From positions 94,501-158,500 of the forward strand of contig NZ_AP023032.1 of the NCBI RefSeq assembly GCF_019670105.1: a stretch of DNA of 64,000 bases, in the 5' to 3' direction. This stretch comes from Agarivorans albus. Its GTDB lineage: Bacteria; Pseudomonadota; Gammaproteobacteria; Enterobacterales; Celerinatantimonadaceae. Position numbers and translations under genes: made by a program. Each line of letters begins with the position of its first letter. Position 1 is the stretch's first letter. Positions 1 to 8,233 of the stretch are shown here, piece after piece. The notes under the pieces were generated by a model. That model was not told the origin of the DNA and did not search any database. It was given only the letters and a program-made list of their open reading frames with translations.

Positions 1-218
1 TGGTAGTTGTAACCGCAGACCACGAGACCGGTGGTTTGGCGCTTGAGAAAACCAACGGTATCGGTGTTGTACCAGAGGTAAGTTGGAAGTGGGGAAGCCA
101 CACTAACGTAGATGTGCCTATTGCATCTTGGGGCCTAAATTCACACGCCTTTGTGGGTCGTACGGTAGACAATACCGCTATTTACAATGTTATGCGTGGC
201 GCTTTAGACGCCAACTAA
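1..218 (+). CDS. Alkaline phosphatase, C-terminal fragment (cut by window start)
   Basis: The frame is open from base 3 and reads VVVTADHETGGLALEK, the metal-binding TADHETGG motif of the alkaline phosphatase family, then about 55 residues to a TAA at 216-218. The rest of the gene lies left of the window. Its tail matches the end of the complete phosphatase that begins at 1072 almost residue for residue (VSWKWGxHTNxDVPIxSWG and the IYNxMxGAxDAx end), so the two are paralogues separated by one small gene. Such enzymes hydrolyse phosphomonoesters in the periplasm or outside the cell. Whether this copy also carries the extra N-terminal modules cannot be seen. Confidence 0.9.
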   Translation, partial: VVVTADHETGGLALEKTNGIGVVPEVSWKWGSHTNVDVPIASWGLNSHAFVGRTVDNTAIYNVMRGALDAN

Positions 219-228
219 ATCTCTATGC

Positions 229-252
229 TAAGCCCGGCGCAAGTCGGGCTTA
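229..252 (+). terminator. GC-rich hairpin after the first phosphatase
   Basis: Perfect 8-bp stem TAAGCCCG/CGGGCTTA (229-236 and 245-252) with an 8-nt loop, 10 bases after the phosphatase stop; a short T run (CTTTTTAT) follows six bases later. It may be a weak terminator or an intercistronic hairpin. Its position over the first possible ATG (225) argues that the next gene starts at 264 instead. Confidence 0.5.
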
Positions 253-263
253 AAGGTCTTTTT

Positions 264-743
264 ATGTTGCGTATTATATATTTAAGTTTACTGGTTTTGT
301 TTAGCCCGAGTGTGTTAGCTGCGGCGAACCCATGGCAAACACTCATTCCTGAGTTAGAGCGTGGCCAAATTGTACAGGCTCCCATCAATCATGAGGTGCA
401 GTTAGATGAACGTGCCCCACAAATTAAAACTGGTGGCTTAGTTCATGCTCTAGATGGACAAAACATGCGTATGCCCGGTTTTATTGTGCCATTAGAAAGT
501 GATGGCAACAAAATCACCGAGTTCTTTTTAGTGCCATTTTTTGGCGCGTGTTTGCATTTACCACCGCCACCACCTAATCAAATTATTCACGTTAGTCATC
601 CCAAGGGAATAGATATGATAGAACCATGGGAAGTGGTTTGGATTAGCGGAGAAATGCAGGTAAAAGCTACCGATGTTAAGGGCCTGGCTAGTGCAGGTTA
701 TTCAATGACTCTAAATAAAAACGTTGAGTTTTACACTCCTTAG
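264..743 (+). CDS. Exported DUF3299 protein
   Basis: A 159-residue protein. It begins with a signal peptide (MLRIIYLSLLVLFSPSVLAA) followed by a mature domain of the DUF3299 family, recognised from the conserved run MPGFIVPLES, the FFLVPFFGACLHLPPPPPNQ segment and the late W-x-V-W-x-S-G region. The family is periplasmic and of unknown function; the proline-rich stretch with its cysteine and histidine (CxH) could bind a metal, which is inference. The start at 264 is preferred over 225 because the longer form would run through the hairpin at 229-252, and AAAGG precedes 264. It lies between two phosphatase paralogues but no functional link is established. Confidence 0.8.
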   Translation: MLRIIYLSLLVLFSPSVLAAANPWQTLIPELERGQIVQAPINHEVQLDERAPQIKTGGLVHALDGQNMRMPGFIVPLESDGNKITEFFLVPFFGACLHLPPPPPNQIIHVSHPKGIDMIEPWEVVWISGEMQVKATDVKGLASAGYSMTLNKNVEFYTP

Positions 744-1071
744 ATAATGCGGGTATTTATAATATAAATAAACATTTTTCACCATTATTAATTAAATGGT
801 TTATTTGATGTTTATTCTGATTTTACCTTTATTTTCAATCATTTAAAATTTGAGCTGTTAATCATTTTAGTTTCGTAACTGTGTGATTTAGCTAGCAATT
901 CATTTCTTTTTATTAATATAAGTTTTCTATCTCTTCTAAAAAGAGACGTTTATAACAAAAGCTATTTGGTAATTGTTTTGAACGGATTAAGAAGGGAACT
1001 TAATTACGAGAAGAGCTTACACATTAATTAAAAAGTAAGCCTAATCTCATTTACAGCAGAAAGGAATGCTA
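744..1071. other. AT-rich intergenic region before the phosphatase
   Basis: About 330 bases without a convincing ORF. It is very AT-rich and holds several short hairpins, e.g. TCTCTT/AAGAGA at 930-946 and a GCTTAC/GTAAGC pair near 1016-1041. It probably carries the promoter of the phosphatase gene. I looked for a Pho box (two CTGTCA-type repeats) and did not find a convincing one. Confidence 0.5.
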
Positions 1072-3321
1072 ATGATTGTAAAAGAAAAATACAAGGTAAC
1101 CATATTGGTTGCGGCACTGGCCGCATTAGGTGGTTGTTCAGATGATACTGAATATATTTATGTAGACAGAGATGATGATATTGCTACAAGCATTGATACA
1201 GGTCCCTATGCTTGCAGTGATGCAGAATTAGCTGCAAACCCTAATAAAGATTGTCGTTTGTATATCAAAGGGTCAATGAATGGTTGGTCTGCTCGGCCTG
1301 AAGCTCAAATGCACTACCAAGGTGAAGGGATGCACATTGCGCTGTTTGGCATGGAACAAGGGTCTTACGAGTTTAAACTCTCGGATCCTGAGTGGAGTGC
1401 CGAACGAGACTTAGCAATTGGTAAAGAGTTTGATGCTGAAGTCGTGACTAATGAATTGTATGTGTTGCAACGAAAGTTTGATGATTACTTAAATCAAAAT
1501 ATGACATTTGTTGTAGATGATGCCCAAGAGCAAGTATTTCGTTTCAGGCTGGATGCTTCAACAGGTATTGATAATCCAAGCATGTTAATTGAGAACATCA
1601 CTGATTCAGACTTTGATAATCTAACCAAGCCTGTTTATTTAGTCGGTAGTTTTAGTAATTGGGAAGCGAAAGAAGACTACAAGTTTAGTTATAAGGGGGC
1701 GGGTAATTATCACGCTTCGATTTCTTTTGAAGCTCCTACCGCTATTCAGTTTAATGTTCAACAAGGCTTGGAAAACCCGCTCGTTTACGGGGCCTTAAAA
1801 GATCAGCTAGTTAACATCAGCGAGGGAGCGTCAGCGTTAACTACTTATCCTGGCGGAATGATGCATGCTTCTGTTGAAGCAGGGACATATGTATTTGCTA
1901 TTTCTATGCTTGGTGATGGACAAATTGCAGTACCTGTTTCTATGTCAAAGGTGCGCACTGTATCTGGACATAACAAAATTACCGCTGCTGGTGTTGATAC
2001 TAGCATTGGCGCAGATGGCAGTAATTTTGTAGATAGTTATGAATGGGATGCTAGCGGTGATATGGCTGTGAGTTTGGCTGACGATGAAACTCAAACGCCT
2101 GTTAATTCACGTCAGTTAGCTACTGTAGACGCTGAAGGAAATTATAAAGTTACTTTGACTACTAATGCCGGTACCGTTGCTGAGCAAAGTGATAGTCATG
2201 ATGTTGATGTATTACCTTTGATGCCAACTAAAAATGTAATTTTGCTCATTGGTGACGGCATGGGCTACCCAGCTCTAGATGTGGCTCGCGCCTATCATGG
2301 CGAGACCTTATTTATGGAGCGAGGCACTGTTCACGGTCGAGCGAAGACAGCAAGTGCTGATAGCCTTGGTTTAGAACTGTTAAGTGGTATAGGGGAGAAC
2401 TACTACACTGATTCAGCAGCTTCGGCCACGGCTTTGGCTACTGGGAGAAAAGTAAACAATGGCGTATTGTCGCTAGCCTACCCAGGTGACGGTTCTCCAC
2501 TGAAAACGATTCTAGAATATGCTCAAGAAACTGGCCGCTCTGGGGGTGTTGTGGCAACCTCTCATTGTGTACATGCAACGCCAGCGGGTTTCGGTAGTCA
2601 TGGTCCAAACCGTAACGATTTTGTTCAGCTGTCGGCCAGTATGTATGGTGATGTTAAACCAAATGTTACTTTATGTGGCAGTAAGCAGGTTAGTGGTGTT
2701 GATGTAATTAGCCAGCAAGCTGGATTAAACAGTTACACCGTAGTAAATAATCGAACAGACATGTTAGCTGAATTACCTAACTTACCTGCGTCTGATGATG
2801 GAAGCATTTTGTTTGCGGGCATTTTTGGCGAAGATGAGATCCCTTACTTGGAGCCAAATAGCTATCAGCGTGAAAAAGGCTGGAGTTATGAAAGTTTAGA
2901 TATTCCAAGTTTGACTGAAATGAGCTTAACTGCCATTGATATCTTGTCTAAAAACCCAGAAGGCTTCTTCTTGATGATCGAAGGCTCGCAAATCGATTTT
3001 GCCTCTCACAACAATGATATCAAGCGGACTATTCAAGAAACTATTGATTTTGATAGTGCTGTTGAAGCGGTTGTTGCGTGGGCCAAAGCAGACGGGAATA
3101 CAATGGTTATTGTTACTGCGGACCATGAAACCGGTGGCTTAGAGCTAATTCGCAATAAAGGTAAAGGTGTTATTCCTGATGTATCGTGGAAATGGGGTAA
3201 TCATACTAATGCTGATGTGCCTATCTTTAGCTGGGGCGTAAACAAGGAAGCATTTAACGGACGAGTGATTGATAACACTTCCATTTACAACATTATGCAA
3301 GGAGCTTTTGACGCTCAATAG
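1072..3321 (+). CDS. Alkaline phosphatase lipoprotein with N-terminal starch-binding-like modules
   Basis: A 749-residue exported phosphatase. The N-terminus is a lipoprotein signal with lipobox LGGC, so the protein is probably anchored in the outer membrane. Residues about 60-130 (LYIKGSMNGW) and 185-290 (VYLVGSFSNW) are two beta-sandwich modules like the starch/glycogen-binding-like domains near pullulanases. The catalytic part starts near residue 390: NVILLIGDGMG with metal ligand D395, nucleophile S448 in TDSAASATALATG, and the D684-H685-E686 metal site in TADHETGG. The start at 1072 is chosen over 1066 because AAAGGA lies directly against the first ATG but about six bases from the second. 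It is a paralogue of the fragment at 1-218. Sugar binding by the extra modules is inferred, not shown. Confidence 0.88.
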   Translation: MIVKEKYKVTILVAALAALGGCSDDTEYIYVDRDDDIATSIDTGPYACSDAELAANPNKDCRLYIKGSMNGWSARPEAQMHYQGEGMHIALFGMEQGSYEFKLSDPEWSAERDLAIGKEFDAEVVTNELYVLQRKFDDYLNQNMTFVVDDAQEQVFRFRLDASTGIDNPSMLIENITDSDFDNLTKPVYLVGSFSNWEAKEDYKFSYKGAGNYHASISFEAPTAIQFNVQQGLENPLVYGALKDQLVNISEGASALTTYPGGMMHASVEAGTYVFAISMLGDGQIAVPVSMSKVRTVSGHNKITAAGVDTSIGADGSNFVDSYEWDASGDMAVSLADDETQTPVNSRQLATVDAEGNYKVTLTTNAGTVAEQSDSHDVDVLPLMPTKNVILLIGDGMGYPALDVARAYHGETLFMERGTVHGRAKTASADSLGLELLSGIGENYYTDSAASATALATGRKVNNGVLSLAYPGDGSPLKTILEYAQETGRSGGVVATSHCVHATPAGFGSHGPNRNDFVQLSASMYGDVKPNVTLCGSKQVSGVDVISQQAGLNSYTVVNNRTDMLAELPNLPASDDGSILFAGIFGEDEIPYLEPNSYQREKGWSYESLDIPSLTEMSLTAIDILSKNPEGFFLMIEGSQIDFASHNNDIKRTIQETIDFDSAVEAVVAWAKADGNTMVIVTADHETGGLELIRNKGKGVIPDVSWKWGNHTNADVPIFSWGVNKEAFNGRVIDNTSIYNIMQGAFDAQ

Positions 3322-3334
3322 ATGTTATCCAAAA

Positions 3335-3397
3335 CTCCTGCACCATTGGGTGTAGGAGATTCTTTCCTATGTTTTTGGCGGCTTCGGCCGCTTTTTT
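3335..3397 (+). terminator. Tandem hairpins ending the phosphatase transcript
   Basis: Two hairpins follow the phosphatase: a 9-bp stem CTCCTGCAC/GTGTAGGAG (3335-3358, one G-T pair), then GCGGC-TTCG-GCCGC (3378-3391), a stem closed by a UUCG tetraloop and followed by six Ts. The second is a textbook intrinsic terminator. Confidence 0.85.
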
Positions 3398-3481
3398 ACT
3401 GTTGGCGAAAGGAATTTCTGTAGCGTATTTACTTGGGTTTGTTACTGTATTTTTAGAGTAAACACCAGGGAGCAACACTAC

Positions 3482-4123
3482 GTGCATATACCAACGCATT
3501 TTAAGCAACAAGATTGGCATCAAGTATCTACGCTAGTTAGCGAATATCCTCTAGCCTGTATAAGTACCGTTAGTGAAGCGGGTCTAGTGGCCGATCACGT
3601 ACCTCTACTACTGGCTAAAAATGCTGATGATAACTGGTGTTTGCAGGGGCATATTGCTCGTATTCATCCTTTAGCAAAGCGTTTACTTAAGCCCCTAGCT
3701 GCTTTGGTGGTGTTTCAAGGGGAAGATGCTTATGTTTCTCCTAATTATTACCCTTCAAAACAAAGTAACCCTAAAGTGGTGCCAACTTGGAATTACCAAG
3801 CTGTGCATATTAATGGGACCATGACTACACAAGATGACCTTGCTTGGAAACTAAGCTTGTTGCAAAGGCTAACTGAGCAAAACGAGCGAGCCCAAAGTCA
3901 GCCTTGGCAAGTGAGCGATGCACCCGATAAGTTTATTGAACAGCTAAATAAAGCCATTATTGGTTTTGAAATAAGCATTGATAGCTGGCAAGCGCAGTTT
4001 AAACAGAGCCAAAATCATAGTGTCGAAAATCAGCTTGGCGTTGCTAAAGGGCTCGCTAATACTAATCCGCTAATGGCAAAACAGATTGAATGCTTTGCCC
4101 AAAACTTGGCGAGTAAAGGCTGA
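3482..4123 (+). CDS. PaiB-like FMN-binding protein
   Basis: A 213-residue protein of the PaiB / FMN-binding negative transcriptional regulator family. The GTG start gives MHIPTHF, matching the usual family opening, and the body carries the family blocks HVPLLL, LxGHIARxHP, VVFQGEDAYVSPNYY and VPTWNYQAVHxxG. The fold is a split-barrel FMN-binding domain as in pyridoxamine-phosphate oxidases. In Bacillus the founding member affects sporulation and protease genes, but most proteobacterial members are uncharacterised and regulation here is not implied. It is followed seven bases later by the cold-shock/DUF1294 gene and then an overlapping acetyltransferase gene, so the three form a likely operon. 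Confidence 0.85.
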   Translation: MHIPTHFKQQDWHQVSTLVSEYPLACISTVSEAGLVADHVPLLLAKNADDNWCLQGHIARIHPLAKRLLKPLAALVVFQGEDAYVSPNYYPSKQSNPKVVPTWNYQAVHINGTMTTQDDLAWKLSLLQRLTEQNERAQSQPWQVSDAPDKFIEQLNKAIIGFEISIDSWQAQFKQSQNHSVENQLGVAKGLANTNPLMAKQIECFAQNLASKG

Positions 4124-4130
4124 GGTGAAA

Positions 4131-4766
4131 ATGGCTAAAGCAAAATTGGCCTCGTGGAATCGGGCTAAGGGTTTTGGCTTTCTCAGCTTGAATGGTGAGT
4201 CTAAGCAGTTGTTTGTGCATATAAGCAGCTTTGCCGATAAAAAACTCGACCCAGAAAAGTTAGTTGGCCTTTGGTTTAACTACACCTTAGCGAAGGATAA
4301 ACAAGGCCGCCCCTGTGCTAAGCAGCTGCGTTTAGTGGGTAGTAAGCCGGCATTTTCTACTAAGCCAAATGGCTTAGCCAAGCGGGCTGGCATGACTGCG
4401 TTGGCTTTCTTTGTTTTATTGCTTAGTTTGGTGCTATTGCAAAAGCTGCCACTGGCTTTGTTAGTGTTCTATGTAGTTATGAGTGTGGTTACTTTTGTTT
4501 TATACGCCCTAGATAAATCGGCAGCACAAGCGGGTCGTTGGCGGGTTCAAGAGCTCAAGCTGCATGTGTTTGCGCTTATTGGTGGCTGGCCAGGTGCGAT
4601 GCTCGCCCAACAAACGTTGCGGCATAAAACTCAAAAGCAGTCTTTTCGCTGGGGTTATTATTGTACAGTGCTACTCAACATAGCGGCTTTAGCTTATTTG
4701 CTTAGTCCCAATGGCGAGCCGATGTTGCTAGATATTAATCAAGCTTTGTCGAGTTTATTGCCATGA
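4131..4766 (+). CDS. Cold-shock domain-DUF1294 membrane protein
   Basis: A 211-residue two-domain protein. Residues 1-65 are a cold-shock (OB-fold) domain with an RNP1-like GFGFLSL and RNP2-like LFVHISS. Residues about 85-200 are a DUF1294 membrane domain, with hydrophobic segments FFVLLLSLVLLQ, LVFYVVMSVVTFVLYALDKSAA and a final helix, and the conserved GGWPGAMLAQQ and HKTxKxSFR motifs. This domain pairing is known in proteobacteria, but its function is not. The start at 4131 is preferred because a GAGG ribosome site sits just before it and the longer reading frame from 4086 would overlap the upstream gene. The stop overlaps the next start by 4 bases (ATGA). Confidence 0.85.
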   Translation: MAKAKLASWNRAKGFGFLSLNGESKQLFVHISSFADKKLDPEKLVGLWFNYTLAKDKQGRPCAKQLRLVGSKPAFSTKPNGLAKRAGMTALAFFVLLLSLVLLQKLPLALLVFYVVMSVVTFVLYALDKSAAQAGRWRVQELKLHVFALIGGWPGAMLAQQTLRHKTQKQSFRWGYYCTVLLNIAALAYLLSPNGEPMLLDINQALSSLLP

Positions 4767-5233
4767 CGGTCACTATCACGGCTTACACCGATGAATATTG
4801 CCAAGCAGTGGCAGATTTGTTCACCCAAGCTGTGCATGCCATTGATGATGAACTTTATTCTAAGGAACAAAAAGCCGCGTGGGCGCCGCTAGATATAGAC
4901 TATTCTCGCTGGCAACAGCGCTTGAAAACCAAACATTGCTTTTTAGCCTTAGCTGATAAGCAGTTGATAGGATTTATAGAATTAGCAGCAGACTATATTG
5001 ATTGCTTTTATATTGCGCCAGAGCAGCAAGGAAAAGCAGTGGGCCAAGCGCTTTATCAACATGTTGAAAGCATTGCTCGAGAACAAAAGCTTGCTGGGCT
5101 GCGGGTAGATGCCTCATTGGTGGCCAAAGACTTTTTTGTCAAACAAGGCTTTGCTGTTGTGTCGCATAATCAGCTGGTTCGGCTGGGGATAAGGCTGCAA
5201 AATATTAGTATGTACAAGGGGTTCTATTCTTAA
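4763..5233 (+). CDS. GNAT family acetyltransferase (YafP-like)
   Basis: A 156-residue single-domain N-acetyltransferase. Visible are the EQKAAWAP segment typical of YafP-type members, the beta4 strand IDCFYIAPEQQGKAVGQALY (acetyl-CoA pyrophosphate loop, in the form QxxGKAxG) and the closing FFVKQGF motif. It moves acetyl groups from acetyl-CoA to a small-molecule or peptide amine that cannot be predicted. Translationally coupled to the preceding membrane protein gene through an ATGA overlap. Confidence 0.85.
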   Translation: MTVTITAYTDEYCQAVADLFTQAVHAIDDELYSKEQKAAWAPLDIDYSRWQQRLKTKHCFLALADKQLIGFIELAADYIDCFYIAPEQQGKAVGQALYQHVESIAREQKLAGLRVDASLVAKDFFVKQGFAVVSHNQLVRLGIRLQNISMYKGFYS

Positions 5234-5343
5234 GCAACCAGCTAAGCATTGACGAATTGACTTGCTGACAATTCTCATAAGGAGTTTGTTGAGAAAGTTG
5301 CCTAATATATTTGCTTAAGCGCAGTGTGAGGGAGAGTTTAGCA

Positions 5344-5550
5344 ATGCGAAGTACCCTAACCATTCTTAGTTTACTGATAACCAGTGCTTGCAGCCAGCAG
5401 CAGGCCTACCATGCTATGCAGGGCAACCAGCAACGACAGTGTGACAAGCAAACTAATCATCAAGATTATTTAAGCTGCATGGATGAAGCAGACGTGAGTT
5501 ATGAAGAATATCAGCGGCAGCGACAGGCTTTGTTAGACAAAGACAAATAG
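5344..5550 (+). CDS. Small lipoprotein of unknown function
   Basis: A 68-residue protein beginning with a lipoprotein signal peptide (MRSTLTILSLLITSAC, lipobox TSAC) followed by a short polar, glutamine-rich mature part with two further cysteines (QRQCDKQ and LSCMDEADVS) and a charged helical end (EEYQRQRQALLDKDK). The ATG at 5344 is chosen because GGGAGAG lies seven bases upstream; an upstream TTG at 5311 has no ribosome site. No family is recognised. It ends at a bidirectional terminator shared with ohr. Confidence 0.65.
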   Translation: MRSTLTILSLLITSACSQQQAYHAMQGNQQRQCDKQTNHQDYLSCMDEADVSYEEYQRQRQALLDKDK

Positions 5551-5552
5551 TG

Positions 5553-5583
5553 AAAAAAAACCAAGCCTAAGCTTGGTTTTTTT
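5553..5583. terminator. Bidirectional terminator between lipoprotein gene and ohr
   Basis: Stem CCAAGC/GCTTGG with a CTAA loop (5561-5576), flanked by eight As on the left and seven Ts on the right, so it works on both strands and serves the two convergent genes. Confidence 0.9.
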
Positions 5584-5596
5584 ATTGAGCAGCTGC

Positions 5597-6022
5597 TTAT
5601 AAGGCAGCGCCATTTACTGACAGTTTTACATCAATGTTGCCGCGAGTCGCGTTTGAATACGGGCAAACTTGGTGGGCCACTTTTACCAACTCTTCTGCTG
5701 CAGCCTGTTCTAATTCAAGCTCTACCGCTAGCGAAACGGTTAGCGCAAAGCCGCCGTTGTCGTTAGGGCCAATGCCTACGGTAGCGGTTGTAGGGGCAGA
5801 TTTAATGGCCACTTTACCTTCTCGAGCCACATGTAAAATAGCGTTAGAAAAACACGCTGCATAACCTGCGGCGAAAAGCTGTTCTGGATTAGTGGCTTCG
5901 CCGCTTCCGCCCATCTCTTTTGGATAGCTTAATGCTAGATCTAGTTTTTTATCGTCGGTACTCACTTGTCCATTGCGGCCGGCGAATGCAGTTGCTGAAG
6001 TTGTGTATAGAGTTGTCATCAT
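5597..6022 (-). CDS. ohr: Organic hydroperoxide resistance protein Ohr
   Basis: A 141-residue Ohr-subfamily OsmC protein. It is a cytoplasmic thiol peroxidase that reduces organic hydroperoxides to alcohols, normally recycled by lipoylated proteins. The two catalytic cysteines are C57 in AAGYAACFSNA and C120 in HQVCPYSNATRGNI, and the family opening LYTTSATAFAGRNGQV is intact. Length and motifs are those of a normal Ohr. It is transcribed away from ohrR across a 118-base region holding two palindromes, the usual arrangement in which oxidised OhrR releases the ohr promoter. Confidence 0.95.
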   Translation of the reverse strand: MMTTLYTTSATAFAGRNGQVSTDDKKLDLALSYPKEMGGSGEATNPEQLFAAGYAACFSNAILHVAREGKVAIKSAPTTATVGIGPNDNGGFALTVSLAVELELEQAAAEELVKVAHQVCPYSNATRGNIDVKLSVNGAAL

Positions 6023-6040
6023 CGTTACCTTTTAACTTAA

Positions 6041-6067
6041 GTTGTGTGCAATTTAATTGTTTGCAAC
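6041..6067. promoter_or_regulatory. Probable OhrR operator next to ohr
   Basis: CAATT-T-AATTG (6049-6059) at the centre of a wider imperfect palindrome with GTTG/CAAC ends, 19 bases upstream of the ohr start. It resembles the AT-rich TACAATT-AATTGTA class of OhrR sites known from Bacillus and Xanthomonas. Confidence 0.65.
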
Positions 6068-6098
6068 TTTAGTTGAGGCGAAAACGAAATGCAAGTAT

Positions 6099-6110
6099 AT
6101 TGTGCACAAT
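6099..6110. promoter_or_regulatory. Second palindrome, next to ohrR
   Basis: Perfect 12-base palindrome ATTGTGCACAAT, 30 bases upstream of the ohrR start. It shares the ATTG/CAAT arms with the site near ohr and could give autoregulation. Confidence 0.5.
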
Positions 6111-6140
6111 TTATTTTTAGTTAAACATTAGAGCGCAGTG

Positions 6141-6587
6141 ATGAGTAAACAGCAAAACCATGTAGCTAGCCTGAGTTTAGATAAGCAATTGTGCTTCTCC
6201 CTGTACAGTGCTTCGAACGCAATGGGACGGGCTTATCGCCCATTGCTGGATAAGCTGGATCTTACTTATTTGCAGTACATTGTAATGATGGTGCTGTGGG
6301 AGCACGATAGCGTAAGTGTGAAGAGCTTAGGAGAACGCGTTCACTTGGATTCAGGCACCTTAACCCCGTTATTAAAGCGCTTAGAGGCTAAAGGTTTAGT
6401 GCTTAGAGCCAGGTCTGAGCAAGATGAGCGAGTAAGAGTTATTAGCCTTACACCGCAAGGTGTGGCACTGCGTGAGCCAGCCGAAGCAATCCCTCAAGCC
6501 ATGTTATGCCAAGCTGATTTACCCCTAGAAGAGTTACAAGCACTTAAAGCGGGTTGTGATCGCTTGTTAGCGAAGTTAATGAAATAA
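6141..6587 (+). CDS. ohrR: MarR-family peroxide sensor OhrR
   Basis: A 148-residue MarR-family repressor. The N-terminal LDKQLCFSLYSAS block carries the peroxide-sensing cysteine C18, at the place of C15 in Bacillus OhrR or C22 in Xanthomonas OhrR. The winged helix is visible as VKSLGERVHLDSGTLTPLLKRLEAKGLVLR with the wing RSEQDERVRVISLT. Divergent from ohr, which confirms the assignment. A GTG at 6138 directly precedes the ATG at 6141; the ATG is the more likely start. One-cysteine or two-cysteine mechanism is not settled: the only other cysteines are late in the protein (MLCQADL, AGCDRLL). Confidence 0.93.
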   Translation: MSKQQNHVASLSLDKQLCFSLYSASNAMGRAYRPLLDKLDLTYLQYIVMMVLWEHDSVSVKSLGERVHLDSGTLTPLLKRLEAKGLVLRARSEQDERVRVISLTPQGVALREPAEAIPQAMLCQADLPLEELQALKAGCDRLLAKLMK

Positions 6588-6719
6588 CATGCACAGCTTT
6601 TAAGGTTTATTGAGGCTTCGCTGCAAATTTAAGAAAAATAACAATTAAAGTGAAAATCGTAAGCTTATAAGTGCTTTAGCTGGTTACAATGTAGTGTTGC
6701 CCAACACCGGAGCCGAAGT

Positions 6720-8057
6720 ATGCCGCAAGCCTCAGTAAATAAACTCAAATTGTTTAGTTTGGCGTGGCCTATTTTAATTGAGCAGCTTACCAGCGGCATT
6801 GTTGTAATGGCCGATATTTACTTTCTTAGTCTGTTAGGGGAAGAGGCCGCCGCGACAGCGGGTTTATTAATGCCTTACCTATGGATTGGCTTTTTTGTAC
6901 TGCCCATGCTCTCTACTGGCGGCACGGCTGCGGCCTCTCAATATTACGGGGCGAATAAGCTTGATAAAGTCGTGCCGGTATTTATGACTAATGTGGTGTT
7001 GCTGGGCCTGGCTGGTCTGGCATTTAGTCTGTTTACCTACCTTAATTTCGACAATATAGCACTTTGGCTTAACTTCCCTGTGCAGATGCAAACTTACGCG
7101 GAAGAGTACTTAGCCATTATGGCCTTCACCTTTGGCTTCTTTGGGTTGCGTTGTGCCTATGGCTCAATTCTAGCGGCTAAAGCAATGACCAACTGGAACA
7201 TGTTGGCCTCGCTGCTCACCAATGTGATGAATATATTTCTAAATGCGACGTTCTTCTTTGGTTGGTTTGGGCTTGAGCCTATGGGCTTAAAAGGTATCGC
7301 TTTGGGTACCGTGTTGTCTTATGCCTTTGCTTGTGTGGTTGTGATGCTGATTGTGCACATAAAAGCGCAAGTAAGCTTTGAGTTTACGTGGGCGATATTG
7401 CCGCGCATGCGAGCGGTGATAAAACCATTGATGAAAATTGCTATTCCCTCAGCAGCCGAGCCTGCTAACTACACTTTGCAACAAATCGTAGTGGCGGGAA
7501 TATTGGCGAGTTTAGGTGTGCTTGCCGTATCTTCTTATACTTTTGTTCTGCGCTTTTTGTTTATTTCTATGGCGGTGAGTTGGTCTTTGGCAGCCGCTGG
7601 GCAAATCATCATGGCTCACCACATGGGAGCGAGAAAACTAGATGAAGTAGACGCCACATACAATCGCTGTATTAAGCTGGCCATGCTGTTTGCTTTTGCC
7701 AACATGAGCTTGTTTGCGTGGTGTTACCAGCCTTTGATTAGCTTGTTTAGTGACGACCCACAAGTTGCATTTTATGCCAAATGGTTGCTGATTATTTGTA
7801 TCGTGATGGAGCCGTTTCGGGCGATCAATATCGTTGCTGGAATGGGCTTAAAAGCGGTGGGCGACGGCAGGTTTGCCGCCACCGTTGGGGTTGCTTTTAT
7901 TTGGGGCGTGGTGCCCATTATTTACCTTTGTTCTATCTCCTGGCAGCTTGGCATTATTGGCGCTTGGGCCTGTTTTGCTTTAGACGAAGTTATCCGTGGC
8001 CTGATTAATCACTGGCGCTGGAAAACCTACCGTTGGCACAACATGGGCATAACCTAA
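6720..8057 (+). CDS. MATE-family efflux protein
   Basis: A 445-residue membrane protein with about twelve transmembrane helices in two MatE repeats. The opening FSLAWPILIEQLTSGIVVMADIYFLSLLGEEAAATAGL is typical of MATE transporters, as are GGTAAASQYYGA and the mirrored AAGQIIMAHHMGA of the second half. These antiporters use sodium or proton gradients to export cationic drugs or metabolites from the cytoplasm. It stands alone after ohrR, in the same direction but with 132 bases between, so it probably has its own promoter. Substrate cannot be read from the sequence. Confidence 0.9.
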   Translation: MPQASVNKLKLFSLAWPILIEQLTSGIVVMADIYFLSLLGEEAAATAGLLMPYLWIGFFVLPMLSTGGTAAASQYYGANKLDKVVPVFMTNVVLLGLAGLAFSLFTYLNFDNIALWLNFPVQMQTYAEEYLAIMAFTFGFFGLRCAYGSILAAKAMTNWNMLASLLTNVMNIFLNATFFFGWFGLEPMGLKGIALGTVLSYAFACVVVMLIVHIKAQVSFEFTWAILPRMRAVIKPLMKIAIPSAAEPANYTLQQIVVAGILASLGVLAVSSYTFVLRFLFISMAVSWSLAAAGQIIMAHHMGARKLDEVDATYNRCIKLAMLFAFANMSLFAWCYQPLISLFSDDPQVAFYAKWLLIICIVMEPFRAINIVAGMGLKAVGDGRFAATVGVAFIWGVVPIIYLCSISWQLGIIGAWACFALDEVIRGLINHWRWKTYRWHNMGIT

Positions 8058-8097
8058 GTCGCTGACAAAAATTAGCTCGAAAGATAAACAGCCCCTA

Positions 8098-8233
8098 GTG
8101 ATGGATCACAAAGCGCGATACTTCTATTATCTTTTGTAGCGTAGTTTAGGCTACAACTAACACTTTACGTTGATCCTCGGTTTATTGCTGGTGGCCAGCA
8201 ATAAATGGAATTGCCGCAATACTTGAAGCGGCA
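8098..8233 (+). promoter_or_regulatory. Structured leader of metY, candidate regulatory RNA
   Basis: The region between the MATE gene and metY holds a palindrome (GTGATGGATCAC, 8098-8109) and three consecutive perfect hairpins: TTGTAGC/GCTACAA (8134-8156), TTTATTGCTGG/CCAGCAATAAA (8181-8205, 11 bp with a 3-nt loop) and TGCCGC/GCGGCA (8212-8233), the last followed by GACAGGG and a T-rich stretch. Spacing suggests an RNA leader that could control metY. I cannot match it to a known SAM or SAH riboswitch consensus, nor see MetJ boxes. Confidence 0.45.

Noticed and set aside
744..1071. Pho box before the alkaline phosphatase
   Set aside because: No pair of CTGTCA-like repeats at the right spacing was visible.
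3293..3523. Minus-strand ORF across the phosphatase terminator
   Set aside because: It crosses a strong terminator hairpin and has no recognisable protein.
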